Of a stretch of 64,000 bases of DNA, positions 9,417-17,699 are shown piece after piece. Source of the stretch: an uncultured Methanobrevibacter sp. (GTDB lineage Archaea; Methanobacteriota; Methanobacteria; Methanobacteriales; Methanobacteriaceae); assembly GCA_900319985.1 (NCBI GenBank), contig ONQL01000008.1, positions 1-64,000 of the forward strand, in the 5' to 3' direction. The position numbers and the translations under genes were made by a program. Position 1 is the stretch's first letter, and the number at the start of each line of letters is the position of its first letter. The notes below the pieces were generated by a model that was not told the DNA's origin, searched no databases, and was given only the letters and a program-made list of their open reading frames with translations.

Positions 9417-9674
9417 TTAAGGATTACATGCTTCGTCAGCAGCTCCCATAATCACATTGATTTCACTGGACATATTAATTTCAGAAATCTTTTTGGGAGA
9501 ATCCAGCTTTGCAGTATAATATGCTTGAGCAAAATTCATTGTAACATAATGCACATCTTTAAAATCAAGAATGTAATCATCCTTATCTATTTTGTTTAAG
9601 ATGTCAACCAATTCCATAGCTATTTCACTAGACTCTAAAGTTTTACCAAAATCAGCACCAACATTAATTAACAT
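9417..9674 (-). CDS. STAS-like domain protein (DUF4325 type)
   Basis: The 85-residue protein matches the single-domain STAS-like DUF4325 pattern: a beta-strand YILDFKDVHYVTMNFAQAYY with the conserved DF-x-D/G-V core. Such domains usually act as partners of histidine-kinase-like ATPases or as regulators, but none is adjacent. A T-rich tract follows the stop on the minus strand and may terminate it. Confidence 0.65.
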   Translation of the reverse strand: MLINVGADFGKTLESSEIAMELVDILNKIDKDDYILDFKDVHYVTMNFAQAYYTAKLDSPKKISEINMSSEINVIMGAADEACNP

Positions 9675-9725
9675 GTTTCCACCTACAATAATATTTAAAA
9701 TTCATTGTTAATAAAACTAAACAAT

Positions 9726-9893
9726 ATGAAAACTTGTCCTAAATGTAAAAGACCCCTAAAAAAAGTATTTCACGGAGAACCAACCGATGAATTGGCAATT
9801 GAATCATTAGATAGTGAAATCATAATTGGAAACTGTTGTGAAAGCAATCATAACTACTATTGCGAATACTGTGATGAATTTTTCCAAATTTAA
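9726..9893 (+). CDS. Small zinc-ribbon-like protein (55 aa)
   Basis: The protein has 55 residues starting at the ATG at 9726; an upstream in-frame ATG at 9705 would overlap the neighbouring divergent promoter and is less likely. Two Cys pairs, CPKC near the N-terminus and CEYC near the C-terminus, together with an internal CC and His, indicate zinc binding. The partner or nucleic acid target is unknown. It sits between the divergent STAS-like gene and a convergent unknown gene. Confidence 0.7.
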   Translation: MKTCPKCKRPLKKVFHGEPTDELAIESLDSEIIIGNCCESNHNYYCEYCDEFFQI

Positions 9894-9924
9894 AAAAAAA
9901 TCAAACCACAAATATAATGCATAA

Positions 9925-10251
9925 TCACAATCCCAACATATCCTTGTCGGGATTTGCGTTTTTAAACAAATTAATTTTCACATCACTTTTCCAAGTGAAT
10001 TTCAAAAGTCCTTCATGAATCTCCGTTAAATCCTCGTCTGAAAATCCTTCCAGATAATAGATTTTGCCCCTATGACCAACATTCATCATAAATCTAATCA
10101 AGTGCCTATGAACCATTACCGAAAAAGGTTTGTATATGACAATATCATCAGTTATATATTCTATCAAATCATCCAATTCAAAAATATCCGGATTAAGCAC
10201 TTCCACATCACAATTTGGAAATTTTTCAGAGATTAACGCTTCATAATCCAC
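9925..10251 (-). CDS. Unknown protein (108 aa)
   Basis: The 108-residue soluble protein is acidic in its N-terminal half (PDIFELDDLIEYITDD), followed by a His/Arg-rich helix (VMVHRHLIRFMMNVGHRG). The short start-proximal segment resembles many small methanogen proteins, but I recognise no family. It converges on the zinc-ribbon gene, with 31 bases between the stops. Confidence 0.65.
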   Translation of the reverse strand: MDYEALISEKFPNCDVEVLNPDIFELDDLIEYITDDIVIYKPFSVMVHRHLIRFMMNVGHRGKIYYLEGFSDEDLTEIHEGLLKFTWKSDVKINLFKNANPDKDMLGL

Positions 10252-10337
10252 AACATCACCATTATTAAATTTAAATACGAAGATAATAAAATTAATGGTT
10301 GAAACACTACAAATAGATTAAGTTCTTATTTGAGTTC

Positions 10338-10370
10338 AAAATTGCTTTAAACTCATAAAATTGCTTTAAA
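10338..10370. promoter_or_regulatory. 14-base tandem direct repeat just upstream of a TATA box
   Basis: AAAATTGCTTTAAA occurs twice, at 10338-10351 and 10357-10370, 19 bases apart (about two helical turns). A TATA-like TTTATAAATC follows at about 10384-10393, and the gene starts at 10441. The repeat therefore sits where archaeal activators or repressors commonly bind. Confidence 0.5.
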
Positions 10371-10440
10371 AAAATACATACTAATTTATAAATCTTTAAT
10401 TCATATATACAAAGTACTAAATAAAAATACAGGCTAAATT

Positions 10441-10965
10441 ATGAATAAAAAAGATTTTAAAATGAGAACAAAAGTTATCGAAAAAACATTTAATGACATG
10501 AGGAAAATAAAATGTGTCACTCCCAAAGAAATAAGAAGAGTTGATGAGGACATTTATCCTGGAGGAGACATCTTTACAACAGAAAATGGAGAGTTTATTG
10601 ATTTGGAATTTCAAATGGACGATTTTGATGAGAATGAACTTGTCAAATACATAGAACTAGCTGAAGCATTATATGAAAGACACCAGAAAAAAGTTTCAAT
10701 TTATATAATCTGTCCAAATAACATAAATATATGTGTAAAAGAGTGTAAAATCATGTCCGAAGCAGATTTTACAATAAAGCTGGCGTGCATTGAGGAAGAT
10801 CCATGCGAAATTATTCTACAGATGATTAAAAATAAAATAAAAAATAATGAAATGCTTGATGGGGATGATTTGCATGCGCTTGCAATGTTGCCTGTAAAGT
10901 GCATGCCTGAAAAAAGAAATTATTTCAGAAAAGAGTATTTTAGAATCATGAACAAAATATTTTAA
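10441..10965 (+). CDS. Rpn/PD-(D/E)XK nuclease-like protein
   Basis: The 174-residue protein has the segment GGDIFTTENGEFIDLEFQM (about residues 40-59), which fits the D-x(n)-E-x-Q core of PD-(D/E)XK folds seen in Rpn-family recombination-promoting nucleases. It continues with a KVSIYIIC strand and a helical C-terminal region (LHALAMLPV). Similar proteins are frequent in Methanobrevibacter. Catalytic competence is inferred, not shown. It ends 2 bases from the convergent TarJ-like gene. Confidence 0.55.
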   Translation: MNKKDFKMRTKVIEKTFNDMRKIKCVTPKEIRRVDEDIYPGGDIFTTENGEFIDLEFQMDDFDENELVKYIELAEALYERHQKKVSIYIICPNNINICVKECKIMSEADFTIKLACIEEDPCEIILQMIKNKIKNNEMLDGDDLHALAMLPVKCMPEKRNYFRKEYFRIMNKIF

Positions 10966-10967
10966 TA

Positions 10968-11981
10968 TTAAATATTCCATTTCAATATGGTTTTGCCAAA
11001 TTTAGAAATATAATCTCTGTCAAATGATTCTTTCAAATCATTTAAAGAATTTATTTCACAGACATTGGTTATTAATTTTTCTAAATATTCAAATAACAGA
11101 GGATTTTGTTTGAGAGTTTCAACAACTCCAATAAAATCTTCCCTGTCAGAACGGCTGTTTCCCTGAATAGTCAAACCTTTTTCTAAAACCAGGCGGGTAT
11201 TTATAGGTACTGGATATTCACTAACTCCAAACAGGTTAATGGTTCCCTGAGGATTAATCAAATCAATAATCTGGTCAATGGCTGTCTGTGATGCGCTTGA
11301 ACCAACACATTCAAAAGCATGGTCAATTGTCACACCATCGGCATCATGAATTCTATATATTTCATCGGCAAATGAAAACAAATTTAAATTTTCCTGATGT
11401 TTTCCAAAAACAATTATTTTGGATTCCGGAAATAGTTCCTTTAGAAGTAATGCAGTTATAAAACCCAAATTACCATCACCCCAAACGCCCAACTTATCTT
11501 TAGGAGTTATGGCAATCTGTTTAAATTTAGTAATACCCTGATATGCTACAGAAATTAATTCTATAAAAGCTGAGACATTTAAATTAAAATTATCAGGTAT
11601 TTTGACAACCCTATCTCTCGGTAAATTAATCAAATCAGATGTGAATCCGTCAAAGCCACTTCCTCTAAATTTTGAATTATACGAATAATTCGGAGCATAA
11701 ATATCATCACACAAAGGAGTGTTCGGTATCATAACTACCTTATCGCCAGATTTGAAATTGCCTTTGCTATCAAAAACAACTTCACCGATTGCTTCATGAA
11801 TCAAAGCCATCGGCAATTTTTCATCCAAAACTTCAGAAGGCCTTGAACCCTGATAATATCTTTGATCTGCCTGACAGATTGAAAGATGAGTCGGCCTTAC
11901 CACAACACCATCCAAATCCACTTCATCAATAGCCTCTTCAAAGAATTTCGGAGATTTTAATCTGTAAACAATGTTAATCAT
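10968..11981 (-). CDS. tarJ: TarJ-like ribulose-5-phosphate reductase (zinc alcohol dehydrogenase family)
   Basis: The 337-residue medium-chain dehydrogenase keeps the zinc-site Cys in SICQADQRYY (about residue 36), the HEAIGEV segment and a Rossmann motif VWGDGNLGF (about 165). Its N-terminal substrate region and its coupling to a cytidylyltransferase point to TarJ, which reduces ribulose 5-phosphate to ribitol 5-phosphate. The ATG at 11981 is chosen because TGAGGAT lies 4 bases upstream; this overlaps the preceding gene by 8 bases, so translation is coupled. An alternative is another sugar-alcohol dehydrogenase. Confidence 0.72.
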   Translation of the reverse strand: MINIVYRLKSPKFFEEAIDEVDLDGVVVRPTHLSICQADQRYYQGSRPSEVLDEKLPMALIHEAIGEVVFDSKGNFKSGDKVVMIPNTPLCDDIYAPNYSYNSKFRGSGFDGFTSDLINLPRDRVVKIPDNFNLNVSAFIELISVAYQGITKFKQIAITPKDKLGVWGDGNLGFITALLLKELFPESKIIVFGKHQENLNLFSFADEIYRIHDADGVTIDHAFECVGSSASQTAIDQIIDLINPQGTINLFGVSEYPVPINTRLVLEKGLTIQGNSRSDREDFIGVVETLKQNPLLFEYLEKLITNVCEINSLNDLKESFDRDYISKFGKTILKWNI

Positions 11982-12684
11982 GAATATCCTCAAGTATTGT
12001 GTTAGCTAATTTTAAATCATATGGGTAAGTAATCTTAATATTTGTCACATCACCATCGACTAGATGTACATCCTCATCCTTAAGTATGAATATTTTGCAT
12101 GCATCTGTAAGTATATTACTTTCTTCTTCGGTTAAACTATTAATCAAATTAAAAAGTTTCTTTATATTGAAGCTCTGAGGAGTTTGGCCTTGGTAATAAT
12201 AATCCCTCACAGGGATACTTTCTATAGTTGCACCATTGATGCTTTCAACAATTGTGTCTGTTGCCGGAATTACAGTATCACAGGCCCCATATTTTTTTGC
12301 TGCCAGGATATTGTCCTCAATAATGCGATGAGTCACAAAAGGACGCACTGAATCATGAGTTATGATAATTGAGTCCTCATCAATACCATAATTCTCATTA
12401 ATATAATTGATACTGTTTAATATAGTATCATTCCTAGTTTGACCTCCTTCAATAACAATAATATCATCTGAATCTGAAATATATTTATCAATCAAGTGAT
12501 TAGTATGATTAATGAAATTTTTTGGAGTCAAAACAATTATTTTATCAATTTTATCGTTAATAACAAATTTTTCAATAGTGTGAACAATAACAGGCTTATT
12601 ACCCAATGTTAAAAATTGCTTCGGAGTGTCAGTTCCCCCCATTCTAGATCCTATTCCACCTGCCAATATTGCTGCAAAAATCAT
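11974..12684 (-). CDS. tarI: TarI/IspD-family cytidylyltransferase (probable ribitol-5-phosphate cytidylyltransferase)
   Basis: The 236-residue nucleotidyltransferase shows the CTP-binding motif LAGGIGSRMG followed by PKQF (about residues 8-26), HDSVRPFV (about 110) and PATDTI. This is the IspD/TarI family. Archaea make isoprenoids through mevalonate and do not need IspD, and the gene is translationally coupled to a TarJ-like reductase, so CDP-ribitol synthesis for a cell-envelope polymer is the better reading. The RBS AAAGGAG precedes the ATG. Confidence 0.78.
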   Translation of the reverse strand: MIFAAILAGGIGSRMGGTDTPKQFLTLGNKPVIVHTIEKFVINDKIDKIIVLTPKNFINHTNHLIDKYISDSDDIIVIEGGQTRNDTILNSINYINENYGIDEDSIIITHDSVRPFVTHRIIEDNILAAKKYGACDTVIPATDTIVESINGATIESIPVRDYYYQGQTPQSFNIKKLFNLINSLTEEESNILTDACKIFILKDEDVHLVDGDVTNIKITYPYDLKLANTILEDIHD

Positions 12685-12807
12685 CTGAATTTACTCCTTT
12701 GAAAATAATGTGCAAAATAATTAGAATTAATCTTTTTAAATATACTCGATTAAATCACGAAATTTTCTACTAAATAGAAATCTATAAAAAATAGTATTTA
12801 AAATTTT

Positions 12808-12840
12808 CAAAAAAATAGTTAGGGAGATATGATATCCCTA
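12808..12840 (-). terminator. Hairpin/T-tract after methyltransferase gene
   Basis: On the minus strand TAGGGA and TCCCTA (12835-12840 and 12820-12825) pair around a 9-base loop and are followed by a run of seven T. It lies just after the stop of the methyltransferase gene. Confidence 0.45.
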
Positions 12841-12850
12841 TTTTAAAAAA

Positions 12851-13450
12851 TTATTCCCGTTCAAACATGATTAAATAGTGAGATTTGCCCTGAGGAATAT
12901 CTTCACCTATTTCTTCATTCAAATAAATCTTTTTAAGACCATGTGCATTAAACAGTTTTTCCAAATCATCTGGTGAAGATCTCATTTTTGTAGGAGGTCC
13001 ATTGGGAACATCCCATGCCTTATAATCCATGATAGCTATTTTACCATCATCAGAAACTATCCTTCCAAGCTCAGAAACTGCTTCATTCAATTTTCTTGAT
13101 GCTTTAAAACCATGGAAAACATTGACAAGCAAAACAACATCAACTGAAGCATCTTCCACACCAGGAATCCCTTCAGTAATGTCCGCTTCAATATTTATTA
13201 AGTTTTTAACATCGTTTTCCTTTTTATAAGTTTCCATATCTTCAATGGATGCATCATAAATATCCACTGCATAAACAGTTCCTTTGTGATTGTAATCTTC
13301 CAAAACCTTTATTGCATTGTGACCATCACCACAACCAGCATCCATAAAAGTTTCATCACCGTTGAGATTCAATTCTTTTAAAATTTCATCAGAATCCAAA
13401 AAATTCGCACTTGAAAATCCATGAGCTCTATGACCATTTTCAGGCATCAT
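12851..13450 (-). CDS. Class I SAM-dependent methyltransferase
   Basis: The 199-residue protein has the SAM-binding motif I MDAGCGDGHNAIKVL (about residues 36-50), the acidic motif II AVDIYD, and the post-motif region VDVVLLVNVFHGF. This is a UbiE/type-11 methyltransferase fold. The substrate is unknown. I chose the ATG at 13450, 5 bases after GGTGAT, rather than the preceding TTG. The gene appears monocistronic. Confidence 0.88.
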   Translation of the reverse strand: MMPENGHRAHGFSSANFLDSDEILKELNLNGDETFMDAGCGDGHNAIKVLEDYNHKGTVYAVDIYDASIEDMETYKKENDVKNLINIEADITEGIPGVEDASVDVVLLVNVFHGFKASRKLNEAVSELGRIVSDDGKIAIMDYKAWDVPNGPPTKMRSSPDDLEKLFNAHGLKKIYLNEEIGEDIPQGKSHYLIMFERE

Positions 13451-13565
13451 CAATTATCACCTAAATAATAATCTTTAAAAAATAGTATTTAATAATTTTC
13501 AATATGATAAAATATTCACAACAGTTAAAAAATAGTTAAAATAAATAAAAAAAGTTATAAGAGGA

Positions 13566-13670
13566 TTATTTTTTCCAAGTTTGTTTAACTCCTCTTCCTC
13601 TTTTACTACCAGGTTTAGTATAACTTCTTTTTGGTCTGGTTCTTCTGTTAGTTCCTTTAACTTTTGCCAT
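13566..13670 (-). CDS. 34-residue very basic protein
   Basis: A small gene preceded by one of the strongest ribosome binding sites of the window (GGAGGGG, 5 bases before ATG). The product has 34 residues with 15 Lys/Arg: it begins MAKVKGTNRRTRPKRSY and ends GRGVKQTWKK, with no acidic residue. The composition resembles small ribosomal or RNA-binding proteins. A 65-residue reading frame overlapping it in another phase has no RBS and looks spurious. The function is unknown. Confidence 0.75.
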   Translation of the reverse strand: MAKVKGTNRRTRPKRSYTKPGSKRGRGVKQTWKK

Positions 13671-13760
13671 ATTTTCCCCTCCTTAAAATTTATCATTACA
13701 AAATTAGAATTAAATCTATAACAAAAAAATATTTGTTTTTAAAATATTTAAAGCTTTTCT

Positions 13761-14984
13761 TTAAGTAGTGTATTCTGCATTAATTTTAACATAATCATAA
13801 GTTAAATCACAACCCCAAGCGGTTGCTTGACCATCACCTAATCCCATGTCAATATTAACAATGACATTTTTAGATTGCATAATCTTTTCAGCCCTTTCAA
13901 GATATGGAGTATCTTCGAAAGCTAAAATTTCACCTTTTCTTACTAAATCCACATCTTCTTCATCATCAGCAATTGAAATGGTTACAATATCCTGATTTAA
14001 ATCTGCACCGGAATATCCTATTGCAGAAACAATTCTTCCCCAGTTAGGGTCTCCACCAAATACGGCTGATTTAAATAAGCTTGAGGAAATAATAGATTTG
14101 GCTGCAAGTCTAGCATCTTCAAGATTGCGGGCACCACCAACATTAGCTTCTATGAATTTAGTTGCACCTTCACCATCACGAGCCATTTTTTTAGCTAAAT
14201 CAATACATAAACAGTTTAATGCCTCTTGGAAATTAGGATCCAATTTTCCGTCATTTACAACTTCGACACCAGATGCCCCATTAGCCATCATCAAACATGT
14301 ATCATTGGTACTTTCATCACCGTCAACTACAATCATGTTAAAACTGATATTAGCGGCCTGTTTCAATGCCTTATTAATCTCTTTAGCAGGAATTATAGCA
14401 TCAGTAACAATAAATGACAACATTGTACCCATATTTGGTGCAATCATACCACTTCCTTTTGTAATACCAGCAATTTTAACAGTTTCGCCTGTAGTCAATG
14501 TAACTTCAACAGCACATTCTTTCGGAAAAGTATCAGTAGTCATTATCGCACGAGCAGCTGCAAGTGAGTTTTCAGGACCATTACCTAACTTAGAAATAGA
14601 TTCATAAGCGACTTTTGAAATAGTATCAATCGGCATTTCACGACCAATAACTCCAGTTGATGAAATAGCGATTTCATCCTTAGGTATTTTTAAATCTTTA
14701 GAAAGTAATTCAACCAAAGTTTCACAATCTTTTAAACCTTGTTCCCCTGTAAAACAGTTGGCATTACCACTATTGACAAAAACAGCGGAAACAATTCCTT
14801 TTTTAACAACATTTTTCGTATATTTAACAGATGCAGCTACAACTTTATTGTTTGTGAAAACAGCAGAAGCAGTACTATTGGGAGAAACAATAATTGTAAC
14901 ACCATATTTACCTTCACGCGCACCTGACACTTCAAGATTTTCAATTACTGAAAATCCACCATCGATATATTTAATATATTCCAT
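13761..14984 (-). CDS. argJ: Bifunctional ornithine acetyltransferase / N-acetylglutamate synthase
   Basis: The 407-residue protein transfers the acetyl group from N-acetylornithine to glutamate, recycling it in arginine synthesis. It shows the self-cleavage region KGSGMIAPNMGTMLSF, in which the nucleophilic Thr of the beta chain follows a Gly rather than the usual Ala. Also present are DGDESTNDTCLMMANG and, near the end, FGGDPNWGRI. Length and motif order are typical. It is expressed separately from argB. Confidence 0.95.
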   Translation of the reverse strand: MEYIKYIDGGFSVIENLEVSGAREGKYGVTIIVSPNSTASAVFTNNKVVAASVKYTKNVVKKGIVSAVFVNSGNANCFTGEQGLKDCETLVELLSKDLKIPKDEIAISSTGVIGREMPIDTISKVAYESISKLGNGPENSLAAARAIMTTDTFPKECAVEVTLTTGETVKIAGITKGSGMIAPNMGTMLSFIVTDAIIPAKEINKALKQAANISFNMIVVDGDESTNDTCLMMANGASGVEVVNDGKLDPNFQEALNCLCIDLAKKMARDGEGATKFIEANVGGARNLEDARLAAKSIISSSLFKSAVFGGDPNWGRIVSAIGYSGADLNQDIVTISIADDEEDVDLVRKGEILAFEDTPYLERAEKIMQSKNVIVNIDMGLGDGQATAWGCDLTYDYVKINAEYTT

Positions 14985-15007
14985 ATAAATCCCTATAAAT
15001 AAGTTAA

Positions 15008-15370
15008 TTAATACGATAAATCATTCTTAGTTAAATTATATTTGTTAATATCCTCTGCACTGTTAAAATCAACATGAGGCTCCTTCACATAATGATCTGT
15101 TGAACCATTGGATATATTAGATGTCATTTCAACTGTGACATTTTCATAAGATTCAGTTGAATTTCCAACAATAGGCTCTCCGCTAAGAGCCATTGAAATA
15201 CCAATTCCTGCACCTACAACAAATGCAATCAATGCAATAATAATTAAAAAAACTGTGGTTTTACTGGTTTTACCGGGTTTACGTGTGTATTGCCTTTTTT
15301 GAACATTGGCAGGATGTTGATTGAATCTTGATTTCAACACCAATTTATCTTTATCTTTTCGTTTCCTCAT
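15008..15370 (-). CDS. Small single-pass membrane protein
   Basis: The 120-residue protein has a very basic cytoplasmic N-terminus (about 35 residues with many Lys/Arg), one membrane segment at about 38-62, and an outside C-terminal tail with several N-x-S/T sites. No domain is recognised. It follows the cyclase-like membrane protein gene after 22 bases on the same strand and may belong to the same operon. Confidence 0.7.
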   Translation of the reverse strand: MRKRKDKDKLVLKSRFNQHPANVQKRQYTRKPGKTSKTTVFLIIIALIAFVVGAGIGISMALSGEPIVGNSTESYENVTVEMTSNISNGSTDHYVKEPHVDFNSAEDINKYNLTKNDLSY

Positions 15371-15392
15371 AATCTTTTCACTTTTTCAACTA

Positions 15393-16595
15393 TTAAGTTA
15401 CAACTGCATAAACCAATGCTATGATAACGCCTACAAAACCAAACATTCCAAGGCCCAAAATAGACATCAAATACACGAAAATAAATACAAATGCAAATAC
15501 TCCAATCAATTTCGCCTTTTCATTTTCAATTAAATTAATTAAAGTTCTGGAAAACTCAGATGGAATATTATAAGCATATAATCCATTAGCCAATTCAAAA
15601 ACAACTAATGATAATGGAGATGTTGACGGTAAATCATCCACTAATTGAGCACGTTCACCGGCTTCTCTTCTACTTCTTCCAACACCAGCCCTTATTTTTG
15701 CACCATTATCTAATGCAAACCATGCTGCATCCAAACCTGCACGAATAGCTAAATCCTTAGATGGGAATCTTGCAATGAAATCATCCCCACCTTCCCTATA
15801 ACCTTCAAGTTCACCTTCACATTCAGTTTCTATAAAATTTTTAATTCCGGTCATAAGGTCAACAAGTTGATTCCTACCATTTTTATTAATGAATTTTGTT
15901 GAATCAATCAAGTCAATGAACAGATAATTCTCCAGGACAACAGGTCTAGATTCTTTCAACAGAAATGGAGCATCGAAAACTAAAGCATATTCTCCTCCGA
16001 GTTTAGTAAACGCAATTCCAGGAAAACTGCCAACACTTTGAGTATAATGAATTGCTCTTTCGATTGAAGCCGCACCAGTCATACCTACAGCAGATATAAC
16101 TTGAACACCTTCGGACAATCCAATACCAATAAGCTCTATCGCTACCCTTATAGCATCATTCTTGCTTAACATTTTAGCAACAAGTTCGGTAGCGGTTTTT
16201 TCGACAATTTCTCCCTCTTCATTTTCAATAATTTTAACAAAAATATTAATTAAGTTAGAAGGATTAGGTATTTCAATGTAAAAATAACGGTCGCTTCCCA
16301 TAATAATATTACTTACCAATGCATATTCCTCAATTTTATTTTCTGCAGGTTTCAACTCATGAAAAGTGTATTCCACAGGAATATTTTCAGCACCGACATC
16401 ACGGATAAGATTTTGCAAAATAGTATCAGAAGTAATTTCCGCTTTTTCAAGTTCGAATAATATGGTTTGAGTATAATTAAATAACTCTACATACTCAGTT
16501 TCAAGAGAATTAGTCGGAAAAAACTTAGTTCCAACAGAAATAGGATTAAGTTTAGTTGTAAATTTAATGTAAGCTTTAGTTAGAGCACTAGTCAT
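15393..16595 (-). CDS. Membrane protein with GGDEF/class III cyclase/GTP-cyclohydrolase-III-like palm domain
   Basis: The 400-residue protein has an N-terminal region of unknown type (1-215) and then a palm-like domain. FIDLIDSTKF (226-235) resembles the first metal-binding strand of class III cyclases. REGGDDF (267-273) resembles the GGDEF turn and the IGGDNF of archaeal GTP cyclohydrolase III. RAGVGRSRREAGERAQLVDD (302-321) resembles that enzyme's AGIGIGRTAEDA segment. Two membrane segments follow (about 362-382 and 384-400). A strong RBS, GGAGGAGG, precedes the ATG, which overlaps the upstream RNase gene by 8 bases. The activity is inferred: nucleotide cyclase, GTP hydrolase or degenerate sensor. 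Confidence 0.65.
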   Translation of the reverse strand: MTSALTKAYIKFTTKLNPISVGTKFFPTNSLETEYVELFNYTQTILFELEKAEITSDTILQNLIRDVGAENIPVEYTFHELKPAENKIEEYALVSNIIMGSDRYFYIEIPNPSNLINIFVKIIENEEGEIVEKTATELVAKMLSKNDAIRVAIELIGIGLSEGVQVISAVGMTGAASIERAIHYTQSVGSFPGIAFTKLGGEYALVFDAPFLLKESRPVVLENYLFIDLIDSTKFINKNGRNQLVDLMTGIKNFIETECEGELEGYREGGDDFIARFPSKDLAIRAGLDAAWFALDNGAKIRAGVGRSRREAGERAQLVDDLPSTSPLSLVVFELANGLYAYNIPSEFSRTLINLIENEKAKLIGVFAFVFIFVYLMSILGLGMFGFVGVIIALVYAVVT

Positions 16596-17613
16596 CTAAA
16601 CCTCCTCCCCTTTCAAGTTCAATTTCAAAATCTCCAGGTTTTTCTAAAATCATGTCCGGTTTAACAGAAACAAATGGGAATTTCCAAGATCCTAATCTGC
16701 CAGCAATAGTACTTGCAATATTTCTAGAGTTTCTTTTAATAAAGACTTCATCAAAAGTACTTACACGCACTAAAACATTATATGGAGCTATTTCTGTTAC
16801 TTCATCAGCCAACATGATATTTAATTCAAAAGTACCTGGTTTTGTAAATAAATCATTACGAACAGCTATTAACGGTTTTTTTTCAAGACCTAACCTATCA
16901 GCAACTGTGACAGAAATATTTCCAGCATTTTTAACAGCCAATTTATAGTCTTTAGGATGAACCAAAACAAAAATTACATATGGAGCTGCAATTTCAACAT
17001 CATCGACCATCTCCACAATTTTGTTAAACATAGGAATTTTAGCAAAAATGTTTTCAAGTTTAGATTCAGCGTTGTTCTCATTATCAATACGAATTATGGC
17101 CTGTTTAGCTATATTCAACGGAGAAATTTCCAAACCTTCTTTTCCAGTGTAAATTTCCCATTTCTTAAAGTTTAGCTCCTTGATTATTTCATCACAGATT
17201 TTTTGTAAAATATTTTTATCTTTTTTAGGTTGTTTAGGTTTTCCGAAAGTTAATCTTCCATTTTCAATTATGAATGGAATTCTCATTGAAGCAATATTTC
17301 TGAATTCAGCAGCATAATCTCTGAATTTATCATTAGACAATATTTTAGCTTTTTCATTTGTGGCTATTTCTAAAATAAAATGGTCGGCATCATTACCCGG
17401 CGGAACTTCTTCAACATTATCACTATTCAACAATTTTTCAAATTTCGCTTTATCATCAATATCATGACGAAGTGATGCGTCAGCAATAATAACAAATTCA
17501 TCCTCGCTTTCTTCTAAAGCTTTAACGGCAGCAATGATATTAGATATTTTAGGCTGTCCTTTTTCGTTTTTTACATTATGAGCCACATTTGATGCATCTA
17601 CTACAACTTTCAT
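16588..17613 (-). CDS. Zc3h12a/NYN-type ribonuclease-like protein with two C-terminal repeats
   Basis: The 341-residue protein begins with a PIN-like domain matching Zc3h12a-type RNases: VVDASNVAH (D6, N9), IIADAS (D45), GNDADHFIL (D75, D77) and SNDKFRDY (D95). All four acidic positions expected for metal-dependent RNA cleavage are present. The C-terminal half holds two similar units of about 60 residues, each starting I-A-P-Y and containing a N-x-x-N/S-I-x-x-T/S-x-A-x-R-L-G helix. I chose the ATG at 17613 because AGGTGAT lies 5 bases upstream. It is coupled to the palm-domain membrane protein gene. Confidence 0.75.
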   Translation of the reverse strand: MKVVVDASNVAHNVKNEKGQPKISNIIAAVKALEESEDEFVIIADASLRHDIDDKAKFEKLLNSDNVEEVPPGNDADHFILEIATNEKAKILSNDKFRDYAAEFRNIASMRIPFIIENGRLTFGKPKQPKKDKNILQKICDEIIKELNFKKWEIYTGKEGLEISPLNIAKQAIIRIDNENNAESKLENIFAKIPMFNKIVEMVDDVEIAAPYVIFVLVHPKDYKLAVKNAGNISVTVADRLGLEKKPLIAVRNDLFTKPGTFELNIMLADEVTEIAPYNVLVRVSTFDEVFIKRNSRNIASTIAGRLGSWKFPFVSVKPDMILEKPGDFEIELERGGGLDD

Positions 17614-17699
17614 AATATCACCTAAATAATCTTCCAAATAATTGTTCAATATTTAATATATGTTTAAATCAATATTTAAATTTAATTTAATATTTGATA

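Noticed and set aside
13499..13696. 65-residue minus-strand frame
   Set aside because: It overlaps the 34-residue basic protein in another phase, has no good RBS and ends in a run of Phe/Tyr/Leu from AT-rich DNA, so it is a by-product.
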